DNA of 64,000 nucleotides from an uncultured Bacilli bacterium (lineage in GTDB: Bacteria > Bacillota_I > Bacilli_A > RF39 > UBA660): the NCBI GenBank assembly GCA_910584165.1, contig CAJTZU010000005.1, forward strand, positions 62,001 to 126,000. The letters are read 5' to 3'. Below are positions 1 through 7,688 of the stretch, piece after piece (within the stretch, counting starts at the first letter, position 1; each line of letters begins with the position of its first letter). The translations under genes were made by a program, and so were the position numbers. The notes under the pieces were generated by a model, which saw nothing but the letters and a program-made list of their open reading frames with translations, ran no database searches and was not told the DNA's origin.

Positions 1-293
1 AATATGAGTATAAAGTAGATGTAGCTACTTTAAAAATTTTAGAAAAAGAAGTTGAATTAAAAAATAAAGTAGTAAGTGGTAATAAAAGTATTACACAAGA
101 AGAAGCTAAAGCAATTGCTTTAAAAGATGCCAAATTAACTGAACAAGAAGTAATAATGAAAAAAATAGAATTAGAAAATGAATTAAATTATAAAGTTTAT
201 GAAGTAGATTTTTATAAGGACAATCAAGAATATGATTATGAAATTGATGTTGCTTCAGGCACAATTTTAAAATTTTCTTGGAAATTAAGATAA
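1..293 (+). CDS. PepSY-domain protein, C-terminal part (5' end cut by window)
   Basis: The reading frame enters from the left edge (first full codon at position 3) and stops at TAA 291-293. The visible 96 residues show a PepSY-type module: an SITQEEAKAIAL helix, an acidic linker, then KVYEVDFYKD and YDYEIDVASGTIL strands. PepSY domains are about 60-70 residue units in secreted or membrane-anchored proteins of Gram-positives, proposed to restrain peptidases or act in the envelope. The N-terminus, where a signal peptide would be, is not visible, so localisation is unknown. A terminator follows the stop directly. Confidence 0.85.
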   Translation, partial: YEYKVDVATLKILEKEVELKNKVVSGNKSITQEEAKAIALKDAKLTEQEVIMKKIELENELNYKVYEVDFYKDNQEYDYEIDVASGTILKFSWKLR

Positions 294-320
294 AGTAAAT
301 TAATAAAATTTACTTTTTTT
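292..320 (+). terminator. Rho-independent terminator after PepSY gene
   Basis: Ten-base-pair stem (292-301 with 307-316), 5-nt AATAA loop and T-tract to 320, overlapping the stop codon of the PepSY gene. The extended -10 of the next gene begins two bases after the T-tract. Confidence 0.85.
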
Positions 321-321
321 A

Positions 322-330
322 TGTTATAAT
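322..330 (+). promoter_or_regulatory. Extended -10 promoter for DHH gene
   Basis: TG-T-TATAAT (TG at 322-323, TATAAT at 325-330) lies just downstream of the preceding terminator T-tract. Transcription would start near 337, so the ATG at 329 cannot be the start and the ATG at 353 is favoured. Confidence 0.75.
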
Positions 331-352
331 GAAATTTAGAAAGCAGGTTTAT

Positions 353-1285
353 ATGGAAGAACAAATTGTGATTACTTCTGGTAGAAAATATATTGATATT
401 GACGCTTATGCAGGAATATTTGCTTATCAAAAATTATTACAAAACTTAGGATATGAAGTATATGCTATGACTACAGCAATTTTAAATGAGAGTATTCCTG
501 AATCTATTAAAAGGTTAGGATATGAATTTAATCAAGTAGATTTCACAAAACCAACGAAATATATTGTTTTAGACGTATCTCACCCAGATTTTATAGATAC
601 TTTTGTTCAAGAGGAAGATATCATAGAGATAATAGACCATCATACAGGATATGAAGAGTATTGGCAAAGTAAGAGTGTTAAGTCACATATAGAGTTTATT
701 GGAAGTATTGCTACCATTATTTTTGAAATGTTTGAAAAAAATCAAAAAGAAGATTTATTAGATGCTTCTTTATGTAAATTATTAATTGCAGGTATTTTAG
801 ATAATACTTTAAACTTAAAAAGTAGTATTACTACTTCTAGAGATATTGGTGCTTATCAAAAATTAATGACAATTGCCCAATTAGATGAAAAATGGGGAGA
901 ATCTTATTTTCAAGATTGTTATCAAGATTTAGATAGTAACTTAGAAGAGTATTTAAAAAATGATACTAAGATAGAAAAAGTAAGTTCTTACTTACCAGAA
1001 GTATTTGGACAGTTAATTGCATTAGATATAAATGACATTCTAAAAAATATAGATAGGGTAAGACAATCTTTTGAAGGATATGAAGAGTGGATGTTAAATG
1101 TTATTTCTCTAAGAGATGGGAAAAGTTATTTATTCTATGGTAGTGCTTCTGCTAAGGAAAAACTAGAATCTTTATTCTCTAAAAAAGCAGGAGATACTTA
1201 TTTAGAATTAGATATCTGTATGCTTCGTAAAGAAATCATGAAACTTGCTCGTGAAAAAGATAAAAACAAAGTATACGAAAAATAG
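353..1285 (+). CDS. DHH-family phosphoesterase (PpaC-like)
   Basis: The protein is 310 residues. A motif with Asp15 and Asp17 (YIDID), a central Asp in VLDVSH, IDHH at 94-97, and FIGSIATIIFE followed by AGILDNT near 147-152 match the metal-binding motifs of the DHH superfamily. The arrangement is closest to manganese-dependent family II pyrophosphatases and related DHH/DHHA2 hydrolases. The usual NPDTDS motif is changed to KYIDID, so pyrophosphatase activity is not certain and the substrate is unknown. The start at 353 has an AAAGCAGG ribosome binding site. The upstream in-frame ATG at 329 overlaps the -10 element. Single-gene transcript bounded by terminators. Confidence 0.8.
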   Translation: MEEQIVITSGRKYIDIDAYAGIFAYQKLLQNLGYEVYAMTTAILNESIPESIKRLGYEFNQVDFTKPTKYIVLDVSHPDFIDTFVQEEDIIEIIDHHTGYEEYWQSKSVKSHIEFIGSIATIIFEMFEKNQKEDLLDASLCKLLIAGILDNTLNLKSSITTSRDIGAYQKLMTIAQLDEKWGESYFQDCYQDLDSNLEEYLKNDTKIEKVSSYLPEVFGQLIALDINDILKNIDRVRQSFEGYEEWMLNVISLRDGKSYLFYGSASAKEKLESLFSKKAGDTYLELDICMLRKEIMKLAREKDKNKVYEK

Positions 1286-1310
1286 ATAAGAAAATTCTTA
1301 TCTATTTTTT
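1281..1310. terminator. Bidirectional terminator between convergent genes
   Basis: Perfect 12-bp stem (1281-1292 with 1295-1306), T-tract on the plus side and matching A-tract for the minus strand. It serves both the DHH gene and the zinc-ribbon gene ending at 1309. Confidence 0.85.
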
Positions 1311-2373
1311 AATCTTCTAAATCATCTACAGGTTCGGATGAATACCAATAGTATTCGCCATTTCCATTACTTTTAAAAACATGCTTATAAAGCTGACCTT
1401 GCTCAAATAATTCTTCATTTTTAAATTCTTCATTATTCCATATATTGTCAGTTACTAGTTTATCACTAATTTTACGTGTTTCTTTATAATCTTTATAAGT
1501 TCCATCAGGAGTTACCCATACATAGTAGTCATATAGTATTAATTGATTATTTATTTTTTCTGCTTTTACTAACTTTGTAAATTCGGCAGCATCTGTAGCC
1601 CATCCAGTTTCCAATGTATGACAAATATATTTGTCTGATTTTTCATAATAACTACATTCATAAATACTATGAACTTTAAAATTTTCTTTCTCTAGAATTT
1701 TGTCGTTTCCATATAATTTTTTATATTCTTTTTCAAAATCATTCGCATCAAATAAATAATAGTCGCGAGCACCAGCATCATCTCCCACAACATAGGAAGA
1801 ATCCCAATTACATAGAGCATAAATATCAGGATAATCTTTTGCTTCTTCACAATTATTAAAAATAATTTGTAATTCTTTTAATTTCTTATAATCATAAATA
1901 TATTCAAATGTCATTCCACGCTTTTCTTGTAAATCATCATATGTCATCTTTTTCTTTTCATAAAAACCAGTTGGGAATTTTTTTAAATAATCTTGTTTTA
2001 AAAATTTCTGAGCAATTATGACTGATTCATCATCTAACGCTAATTCTGCTGAAATAGAAGGGGACTCTGTTACCTCTTTTATATAGCTATAGTCTTCTTT
2101 GGTAATATTTGTTACTCCGTGAATAATCGTTGCGACAAATAAAACGCTAAATGCGATTCCAGTTAAGTGTGAGATAATATAATTGGTAATGATAGAAGAT
2201 ACTTTATCTTCTTCACATCCTTTTAGTTTATCTTTTACATGACCTTTGAAGTAATCTATCCATAAGTGATCTTGTGGGGTAAGAGTTTTATTACATTTTT
2301 TACAAAATTCATTTTTACTATCATTTTTAGTTCCACAGAATATGCAGTATATGTTTTTTGTTTTCTTTTTCAT
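1309..2373 (-). CDS. Zinc-ribbon membrane protein, function unknown
   Basis: The 354-residue product begins with a CIFC...CKKC zinc ribbon, followed by a single membrane segment around residues 70-92 and a large polar C-terminal domain with many Tyr and Asp residues, probably outside the cell. No catalytic motif is recognised. The start is placed at the ATG preceded by GGAGG and directly downstream of the TAA of the upstream gene (one base apart), indicating translational coupling; an earlier in-frame ATG at 2394 lacks this site. It forms an operon with the smaller zinc-ribbon gene at 2375-2935. Confidence 0.65.
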   Translation of the reverse strand: MKKKTKNIYCIFCGTKNDSKNEFCKKCNKTLTPQDHLWIDYFKGHVKDKLKGCEEDKVSSIITNYIISHLTGIAFSVLFVATIIHGVTNITKEDYSYIKEVTESPSISAELALDDESVIIAQKFLKQDYLKKFPTGFYEKKKMTYDDLQEKRGMTFEYIYDYKKLKELQIIFNNCEEAKDYPDIYALCNWDSSYVVGDDAGARDYYLFDANDFEKEYKKLYGNDKILEKENFKVHSIYECSYYEKSDKYICHTLETGWATDAAEFTKLVKAEKINNQLILYDYYVWVTPDGTYKDYKETRKISDKLVTDNIWNNEEFKNEELFEQGQLYKHVFKSNGNGEYYWYSSEPVDDLED

Positions 2374-2374
2374 T

Positions 2375-2935
2375 TTACATTCCTCCATAAACATAAACTT
2401 TTATTTGCTCTGTTTTATTACCCCTATAGGTAATATTAAACAAATAATAATCGTTTTTTCCATTCCTATTTAACATTACTTTTTTATTTGTACGATAATC
2501 AATTGTTTCTAATATTTCTTTTTCTTGATTTTCTTTTTGGATACTTAGATTTTTCATTCGTTTTGGTGCATAAAGTTCTACACTAATACTTTCTGTTACT
2601 TCATCTTTAATGAGCAAATAATATTCGTTACTACTTGCTTTATGTTCTATTTGATAAGTATCACTCTCTAATAATTTGAAATCTTTATTATCTTTATAAA
2701 ATATCCAGACATTAATTAATATGAGAACAATAAAACCTACTATCTTAGGAAACTTTTTATTTAAAATATCTTTAATTCCTGTATCTTTAAATTTATCTTC
2801 TATCCATTCTAATTTTCCTACTGTAGTTTTTAGTTTAGCCGTTTTTTTCTCAATTTCTTCAAATTGATAACCACAATTAATACAGTAATCTGCACTATAA
2901 ATATTTTCATTTTTACATTTACTACACTTTAGCAT
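2375..2935 (-). CDS. Small zinc-ribbon membrane protein
   Basis: A 186-residue protein with an N-terminal zinc ribbon (Cys4, Cys7, Cys18, Cys21), a basic linker, one transmembrane helix near residues 62-79 and a C-terminal extracytoplasmic domain ending in KVYVYGGM. The start is chosen for the AAAGGAG site eight bases upstream; the longer frame start at 2968 would precede the transcription start. First gene of a two-gene leftward operon, divergent from the BceR-like regulator. The BceR-type operator at 2996-3011 lies between the two promoters, so both directions might be controlled; that is inference. Confidence 0.65.
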   Translation of the reverse strand: MLKCSKCKNENIYSADYCINCGYQFEEIEKKTAKLKTTVGKLEWIEDKFKDTGIKDILNKKFPKIVGFIVLILINVWIFYKDNKDFKLLESDTYQIEHKASSNEYYLLIKDEVTESISVELYAPKRMKNLSIQKENQEKEILETIDYRTNKKVMLNRNGKNDYYLFNITYRGNKTEQIKVYVYGGM

Positions 2936-2959
2936 ATTTTCTACTCCTTTAATAAGTTT

Positions 2960-2965
2960 ATTATA
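2960..2965 (-). promoter_or_regulatory. -10 element for leftward zinc-ribbon operon
   Basis: On the minus strand this reads TATAAT, with TTTTCA about 17 bases upstream (2983-2988) as a weak -35. The Shine-Dalgarno of the gene starting at 2935 follows at a sensible distance. Confidence 0.55.
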
Positions 2966-2995
2966 CACCTAGTATGAATTTATGAAAATAAAAAA

Positions 2996-3011
2996 CTTAC
3001 AATATTGTAAG
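2996..3011. promoter_or_regulatory. Inverted-repeat operator, BceR-type (copy 1)
   Basis: CTTACA-ATAT-TGTAAG is a perfect palindrome of form TTACA-N4-TGTAA, like the inverted repeat reported for BceR-family regulators. The same half-sites recur at 4741-4756 before the transporter genes. It lies 22 bases upstream of the extended -10 TGGTATAAT (TATAAT at 3034-3039) of the response regulator gene. Confidence 0.7.
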
Positions 3012-3030
3012 ATTATAGTCACCTTTAAAA

Positions 3031-3039
3031 TGGTATAAT
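3031..3039 (+). promoter_or_regulatory. Extended -10 promoter for BceRS-like genes
   Basis: TG-G-TATAAT at 3031-3039 with no good -35, as expected for a promoter activated by a factor bound at the adjacent inverted repeat. Confidence 0.6.
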
Positions 3040-3066
3040 AAAATAAGAAATGAGAAGTGTTGGAAA

Positions 3067-3726
3067 ATGAAAAAAATTTTGATTATTGAAGATGATGAGG
3101 TGATTGCTAAAGAACTACAAGAATTATTACAGAATGCTGGATATGAAACTGGTATTTTGAAAAACTTTGAAAAATCTTTAGAAACAATGGAGAAAGAAAA
3201 AGCAGATTTAATTTTATTGGATATTAACATTCCTTATAAAAATGGAGAATTCCTATTGCAGGAATATAGAAAGCAAGAGAATACTCCTGTTATTATGGTG
3301 ACAAGTAGAAATACAGAAGCTGATGAATTGTTATCGATGAGTTTTGGAGCGGATGATTATATTACAAAACCATATAATCCTAATATCTTACTTCTTAGGA
3401 TTGCAGCTGTATTAAAAAGAGCGGAGAATTTAGAAAGTATATCTTTTAAAGATGTAGAAGTTTGTATGCAGAAAGGAATTTTAAAAAGGAACAATAAAGA
3501 AATCATTTTAACAAAAAATGAAATGATTATTTTTGGTTATTTGCTAAGTCATCAAAATAGAATTGTTACTCGTGATGAATTGATGACAACTTTATGGAAT
3601 AATAATGAATATATTAATGATAATGCTTTAACTGTCAATATTAGTAGATTGCGTTCTAAATTAAAAGAGTTAGGATTGGAAGAAGCTATTACAACTAGAA
3701 AGAAAGTGGGGTATATTTTATCATGA
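3067..3726 (+). CDS. BceR-like response regulator (OmpR family)
   Basis: A 219-residue OmpR-type regulator. The receiver domain carries the acidic pair at residues 8-10, phosphoacceptor Asp52 in LLDINIP, a conserved Thr in VTSR and the Lys of ITKPYNP. The C-terminal winged-helix domain includes TKNEMIIFGYLL and the VGYIL end. It overlaps the kinase gene by four bases (ATGA) and is followed by an ABC transporter pair, the classical BceRS-BceAB arrangement. It should bind the TTACA-N4-TGTAA palindromes at 2996 and 4741 and activate the transporter when cell-wall-active peptides are sensed. Confidence 0.88.
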   Translation: MKKILIIEDDEVIAKELQELLQNAGYETGILKNFEKSLETMEKEKADLILLDINIPYKNGEFLLQEYRKQENTPVIMVTSRNTEADELLSMSFGADDYITKPYNPNILLLRIAAVLKRAENLESISFKDVEVCMQKGILKRNNKEIILTKNEMIIFGYLLSHQNRIVTRDELMTTLWNNNEYINDNALTVNISRLRSKLKELGLEEAITTRKKVGYILS

Positions 3727-4739
3727 ATTTTATAAATTATATAAAAGATAAAGTTTTATTTTTGATTTTATTTTTTCTTTTATATGGTATTCTTTTACTT
3801 CTTTTTTTCGCATTTAAAATTCAGTCTTCTCTTATTCTAGCTATTACTTTTTTATTTTTTACTTTTTTAGGTATAATAATTTTGATTGATTATTTTCGTA
3901 AAAAAACATTTTATCAAGAACTTCTTTTAAGTATTGAAAAATTAGATAAGGCTTATTATGTGGTAGAAATGATAGAGGAACCAGTCTTCTATGAAGGTAA
4001 GCTCTTTTATCAAGCCTTATATGATATCAATAAATCAATGTGTGAAATGGTAAAAATATTAGAAAATCAGACTGACGACTTTAAAGATTATATTGAGATG
4101 TGGATTCATGAAGTAAAAATACCGATTGCTAGTTTGGTATTAATGGCACATAATCATCCAGATAAATTTGATAAAAATTCTAAAGAACAAATTAAAAGGA
4201 TTGAAGATTATGTAGAGCAAGTTCTCTATTATGTGAGACAGGAGTTTGCTGAAAAAGATTATTTTATTAATTCGGTCTCTTTAAAAAAAGTAATCGCTAA
4301 TGTCGCTTTAAAGAATAAAAATGATTTTTTAGAAAGTAAGATTGACTTAATAGTAGAAAATGTGGATTGTAAAGTATACACTGATTCTAAATGGTTAGAA
4401 TTTATTTTAAATCAAATTATTGGAAACAGTATAAAATATAAAAAAGAGAAGAATTCCATTATTAAAATTACAGTAGAAGAAGATTTAGAAAAATGTACTT
4501 TGATAGTAGAAGATAATGGAATTGGTATTCCAGAAACTGATTTATCTTCTGTATTTGAAAAATCTTTTACAGGAAATAATGGTAGAAGAAAAGGAAAATC
4601 AACAGGAATGGGTTTATATATTGTTAAAAAATTATGTGATAAATTAGGACATCAAGTAAAAATAGAATCACAAGAAGGGGAATATACTAAGTTATTTTTA
4701 GTGTTTTCTAAAAATAAGTATTATGATGTTATTCAATGA
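3723..4739 (+). CDS. BceS-like intramembrane-sensing histidine kinase
   Basis: 338 residues. Two closely spaced transmembrane helices (about 10-32 and 36-56) with almost no extracytoplasmic loop mark the intramembrane-sensing class that takes its signal from a BceAB transporter. The phosphoacceptor His129 is in WIHEVKIP, followed by an N box (LNQIIGNSIKY), G1 box (EDNGIGIP) and G2 box (STGMGLYIV). It is coupled to the upstream regulator by an ATGA overlap and stops directly before the second operator. The expected role is sensing transporter activity against antimicrobial peptides such as bacitracin. Confidence 0.88.
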   Translation: MNFINYIKDKVLFLILFFLLYGILLLLFFAFKIQSSLILAITFLFFTFLGIIILIDYFRKKTFYQELLLSIEKLDKAYYVVEMIEEPVFYEGKLFYQALYDINKSMCEMVKILENQTDDFKDYIEMWIHEVKIPIASLVLMAHNHPDKFDKNSKEQIKRIEDYVEQVLYYVRQEFAEKDYFINSVSLKKVIANVALKNKNDFLESKIDLIVENVDCKVYTDSKWLEFILNQIIGNSIKYKKEKNSIIKITVEEDLEKCTLIVEDNGIGIPETDLSSVFEKSFTGNNGRRKGKSTGMGLYIVKKLCDKLGHQVKIESQEGEYTKLFLVFSKNKYYDVIQ

Positions 4740-4757
4740 CCTTACAAAATTGTAAGG
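4740..4757. promoter_or_regulatory. Inverted-repeat operator, BceR-type (copy 2)
   Basis: Perfect 7-bp palindrome CCTTACA-AAAT-TGTAAGG located 70 bases before the transporter ATPase start and directly after the kinase stop. The core TTACA-N4-TGTAA is identical in half-sites and spacing to the copy at 2996-3011. The promoter behind it is weak by eye, consistent with activator dependence. Confidence 0.75.
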
Positions 4758-4826
4758 TAAAGTAAGAAAAAACAAACGACAAAACGATTTCTTTTTATTA
4801 ATATGGTAAGTGAAAGGAGTTTTTTT

Positions 4827-5594
4827 ATGGAAAACATTTTAAAAATTGAACAAATTGAAAAATACTATGGAAATAAATCTTCTTTGACGAAAGCCATTGA
4901 TAATTTATCTTTTGAAGTAGGTAAGAAAGAATTTGTTGCTATTATGGGTTCTTCTGGCTCTGGTAAAACTACTCTTTTAAATTGTATTTCAACAATTGAT
5001 AGAGTAACATCAGGTCATATTTATGTAGCAGGAGAAGATATTACTAAATTAAAGGGAAACAGTTTAAATAAATTTAGAAGAGAAGAGTTAGGTTTTATTT
5101 TTCAGGACTTTAATTTATTAGATACTTTAACGGCTTATGAAAATATTGCCCTTGCACTTTCTATTCAAAATATATCTCAAAAAGAGATTGATAAAAGGAT
5201 TAGAAAAGTAGCTGATGAATTAGATATTAAGGAAGTATTGATGAAATATCCTTATCAGATGTCAGGAGGTCAAAAACAGCGTGTTGCATCTGCTCGTGCG
5301 ATTATTACAAATCCTAAACTTGTTTTAGCGGATGAACCAACAGGGGCACTAGATTCTAAGTCTGCTAAAATGCTATTAGAGAAATTTCATTATTTAAATG
5401 AAGAATTAGAGGCCACGATTTTAATGGTAACACATGATGCTTTTACAGCGTCTTATGCTACTCGTGTAATATTTATCAAAGATGGTAAAATTTTTAATGA
5501 GCTAAGAAAAGGAAATAGTTCTAGAAAAGAATTTTTTGATAAGATTATTGATGTAGTAACGTTATTAGGTGGGGACTTGAATGATGCTCTTTAA
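4827..5594 (+). CDS. BceA-like ABC transporter ATPase
   Basis: 255 residues with Walker A GSSGSGKTT (41-49), Q-loop IFQDFNLL, signature MSGGQ (145-149), Walker B LVLADEP (165-171) and switch His in MVTHD. The start at 4827 has AAAGGAG six bases upstream; the in-frame ATG at 4803 has none. It overlaps the permease start by 14 bases. The MacB-type ATPase subfamily together with the 10-helix permease and intramembrane kinase points to a BceAB peptide-antibiotic detoxification pump. Confidence 0.88.
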   Translation: MENILKIEQIEKYYGNKSSLTKAIDNLSFEVGKKEFVAIMGSSGSGKTTLLNCISTIDRVTSGHIYVAGEDITKLKGNSLNKFRREELGFIFQDFNLLDTLTAYENIALALSIQNISQKEIDKRIRKVADELDIKEVLMKYPYQMSGGQKQRVASARAIITNPKLVLADEPTGALDSKSAKMLLEKFHYLNEELEATILMVTHDAFTASYATRVIFIKDGKIFNELRKGNSSRKEFFDKIIDVVTLLGGDLNDAL

Positions 5595-7650
5595 GCTATC
5601 TTTCAAAAATATCAAGAAAAGTTTTAAAGATTATGCCATCTACTTTTTTACTTTAATTCTTGGTGTTGCTATTTTTTATGTATTTAATGCAATCGATAGC
5701 CAAACAGTTATGATGGATGTAACTAAATCCACTAGGTCTATTATTGACCTTATGGTTAATATGTTATCAGGGGTTAGTGTCTTTGTTTCTTTTATATTAG
5801 GATTCCTAATTATTTATGCTTCTAGATTTTTAATTAAAAGAAGAAAAAAAGAGTTTGGAATTTATTTAACTCTTGGTATGAGTAAAAGAAAAATATCAAT
5901 GATTTTATTTTTTGAAACCATTTTTATTGGCCTTTTATCTTTAGGCGTAGGTTTATTTCTAGGTGTTTTATTATCTCAAGGAATGAGTTTATTAGTAGCA
6001 AATATGTTTGAAGCAGATTTAACAAAATTCTCATTTGTTTTTTCTTTCAGCGCCTGTATAAAAACCCTCCTTTATTTTAGTATCATGTATATTTTAGTAA
6101 TGTTATTCAATACTATTAATATTAGTAAATGTAAATTAATTGATTTATTACATGGTAGTAAAAAGTCAGAAAAAGTATATATGAAAAATCCACATCTTTC
6201 TACGCTTGTGTTTCTTATTTCTGTAACTTTATTAGGATATGCTTATTATATGGTAACAGGAGGTATTAGTGAAACTTTAGAATATGTAGATAAAATCTTT
6301 ATTCCAATTGTTTTAGGAATTGTTTCTACTTATGGGATTTTTTGGTCACTATCTGGTTTATTGTTACATCTTGTACAAAAATCAAAGACTCTTTATTATA
6401 GAGGATTAAATAGTTTTACATTAAGACAGATTAGTAGTAAAGTGAATACGACTGTATTTTCTATGACAATTATTTGCTTAATGTTATTTGTAACAATATG
6501 TGTTTTATCTTCTGCATTATCTATTAAAAATTCAATGACAGCTAATTTAAAATCTTTAGCGCCGATTGATGTAGAATTCTATAAAGCAGTAGATATTCCG
6601 GAAGAGTATATTGGAAAAAATAAAAATTATACAAAAGAAATTATTAAAGATTCTAAAATTTCTGTTAGAGAAACTTTAGAAAAATTAGATGTTGATATCG
6701 ATACTTACTTTAAGGATATAGTAGAAGTGGAAACATATGCGACAGAGGATATTACAATAGAAGATACCTTAGGAAATTATTTAGCTGTTGTGAAAAAGGA
6801 ATTCCCTTATTTAAAACTTGATACAGCAGAAGAATTTATGAAAGTAAGTGATTATAATAAAATTGCACGTCTTTATCATTTAGAAGAGTATACTCTAGAA
6901 AATGATGAATATTTAATAATAGCAGATTTTGCTTCTATGGTATCTGTTCGAAATGGTGGGTTAAAAGAAAATACTCCCATTACTTTACTTGGAAAAACTT
7001 ATTATCCAAAATTTTCCACTTGTCAAAATGGTTTTGTTCATATTTCTTCTAATCATATTAATACTGGAATATTTCTAGTTCCAGATGAAGCACTGGATTC
7101 TTCTATTAGAGAAGAAAGCATTTTCCTTGCTAATTATAAAGAAACTAGTAAAGAAGGAAAACAGGAAATAGAAGAAGCGATTCGTGATTTAACTAGTCAT
7201 TCTTATTTTAAAAATACTAAGCTAGAAATAGAAACGAAACTTAGCTTATATGAGAATAGTATTGGATTAGGTGCTATGGTGACATTTATTGGACTTTACC
7301 TTGGAATTATTTTCTTAATTAGTAGTGCAGCTATTTTGGCATTAAAAGAGTTATCAGAAAGCAGTGATAATAAAGAAAGATTTCGAATGTTACGAAAAAT
7401 AGGCGCAGACGAGAAAATGATTGATAAAGCTTTATTTAGACAAATTGCCATATTCTTCTTATTTCCACTTTTCCTTGCTATGATTCATTCTATATTTGGA
7501 ATTATGTTCTGTAATTATATTTTAGAGACATTAGGTAATGAAAAATTATTGGAATCCATTATTATGACTTCTATTTTCTTAGTAGGTATTTATGGCGGAT
7601 ACTTTGTCATTACTTATTGGTGTAGCAAAAATATTATTAAAGGAAGATGA
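5581..7650 (+). CDS. BceB-like FtsX-domain permease
   Basis: 689 residues. The layout fits BceB: an N-terminal helix, an FtsX domain of several helices (about 55-240), further helix pairs, one large extracytoplasmic domain (roughly 315-560) between helices, and a C-terminal FtsX bundle (about 565-685) with EFGIYLTLGMSKRKI and FRMLRKIGADEKMI coupling-type motifs. The extracytoplasmic domain is thought to recognise lipid II-cycle or peptide ligands. Two ATGs occur in tandem (5581 and 5584) after GGTGGGG. Translationally coupled to the ATPase gene. Confidence 0.87.
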   Translation: MMLFKLSFKNIKKSFKDYAIYFFTLILGVAIFYVFNAIDSQTVMMDVTKSTRSIIDLMVNMLSGVSVFVSFILGFLIIYASRFLIKRRKKEFGIYLTLGMSKRKISMILFFETIFIGLLSLGVGLFLGVLLSQGMSLLVANMFEADLTKFSFVFSFSACIKTLLYFSIMYILVMLFNTINISKCKLIDLLHGSKKSEKVYMKNPHLSTLVFLISVTLLGYAYYMVTGGISETLEYVDKIFIPIVLGIVSTYGIFWSLSGLLLHLVQKSKTLYYRGLNSFTLRQISSKVNTTVFSMTIICLMLFVTICVLSSALSIKNSMTANLKSLAPIDVEFYKAVDIPEEYIGKNKNYTKEIIKDSKISVRETLEKLDVDIDTYFKDIVEVETYATEDITIEDTLGNYLAVVKKEFPYLKLDTAEEFMKVSDYNKIARLYHLEEYTLENDEYLIIADFASMVSVRNGGLKENTPITLLGKTYYPKFSTCQNGFVHISSNHINTGIFLVPDEALDSSIREESIFLANYKETSKEGKQEIEEAIRDLTSHSYFKNTKLEIETKLSLYENSIGLGAMVTFIGLYLGIIFLISSAAILALKELSESSDNKERFRMLRKIGADEKMIDKALFRQIAIFFLFPLFLAMIHSIFGIMFCNYILETLGNEKLLESIIMTSIFLVGIYGGYFVITYWCSKNIIKGR

Positions 7651-7661
7651 AAGGAGGTTAG

Positions 7662-7684
7662 GGATTAGAAAACTAATCCTTTTT
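7662..7684 (+). terminator. Hairpin with T-tract between bceB-like and vanZ-like genes
   Basis: Stem GGATTAG/CTAATCC with AAAA loop and five Ts. A strong AAAGGAGG (7650-7657) lies upstream of the hairpin and the next ATG only at 7689, so the hairpin may act as an attenuator within the operon rather than as an operon end. Confidence 0.65.
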
Positions 7685-7688
7685 ACTT

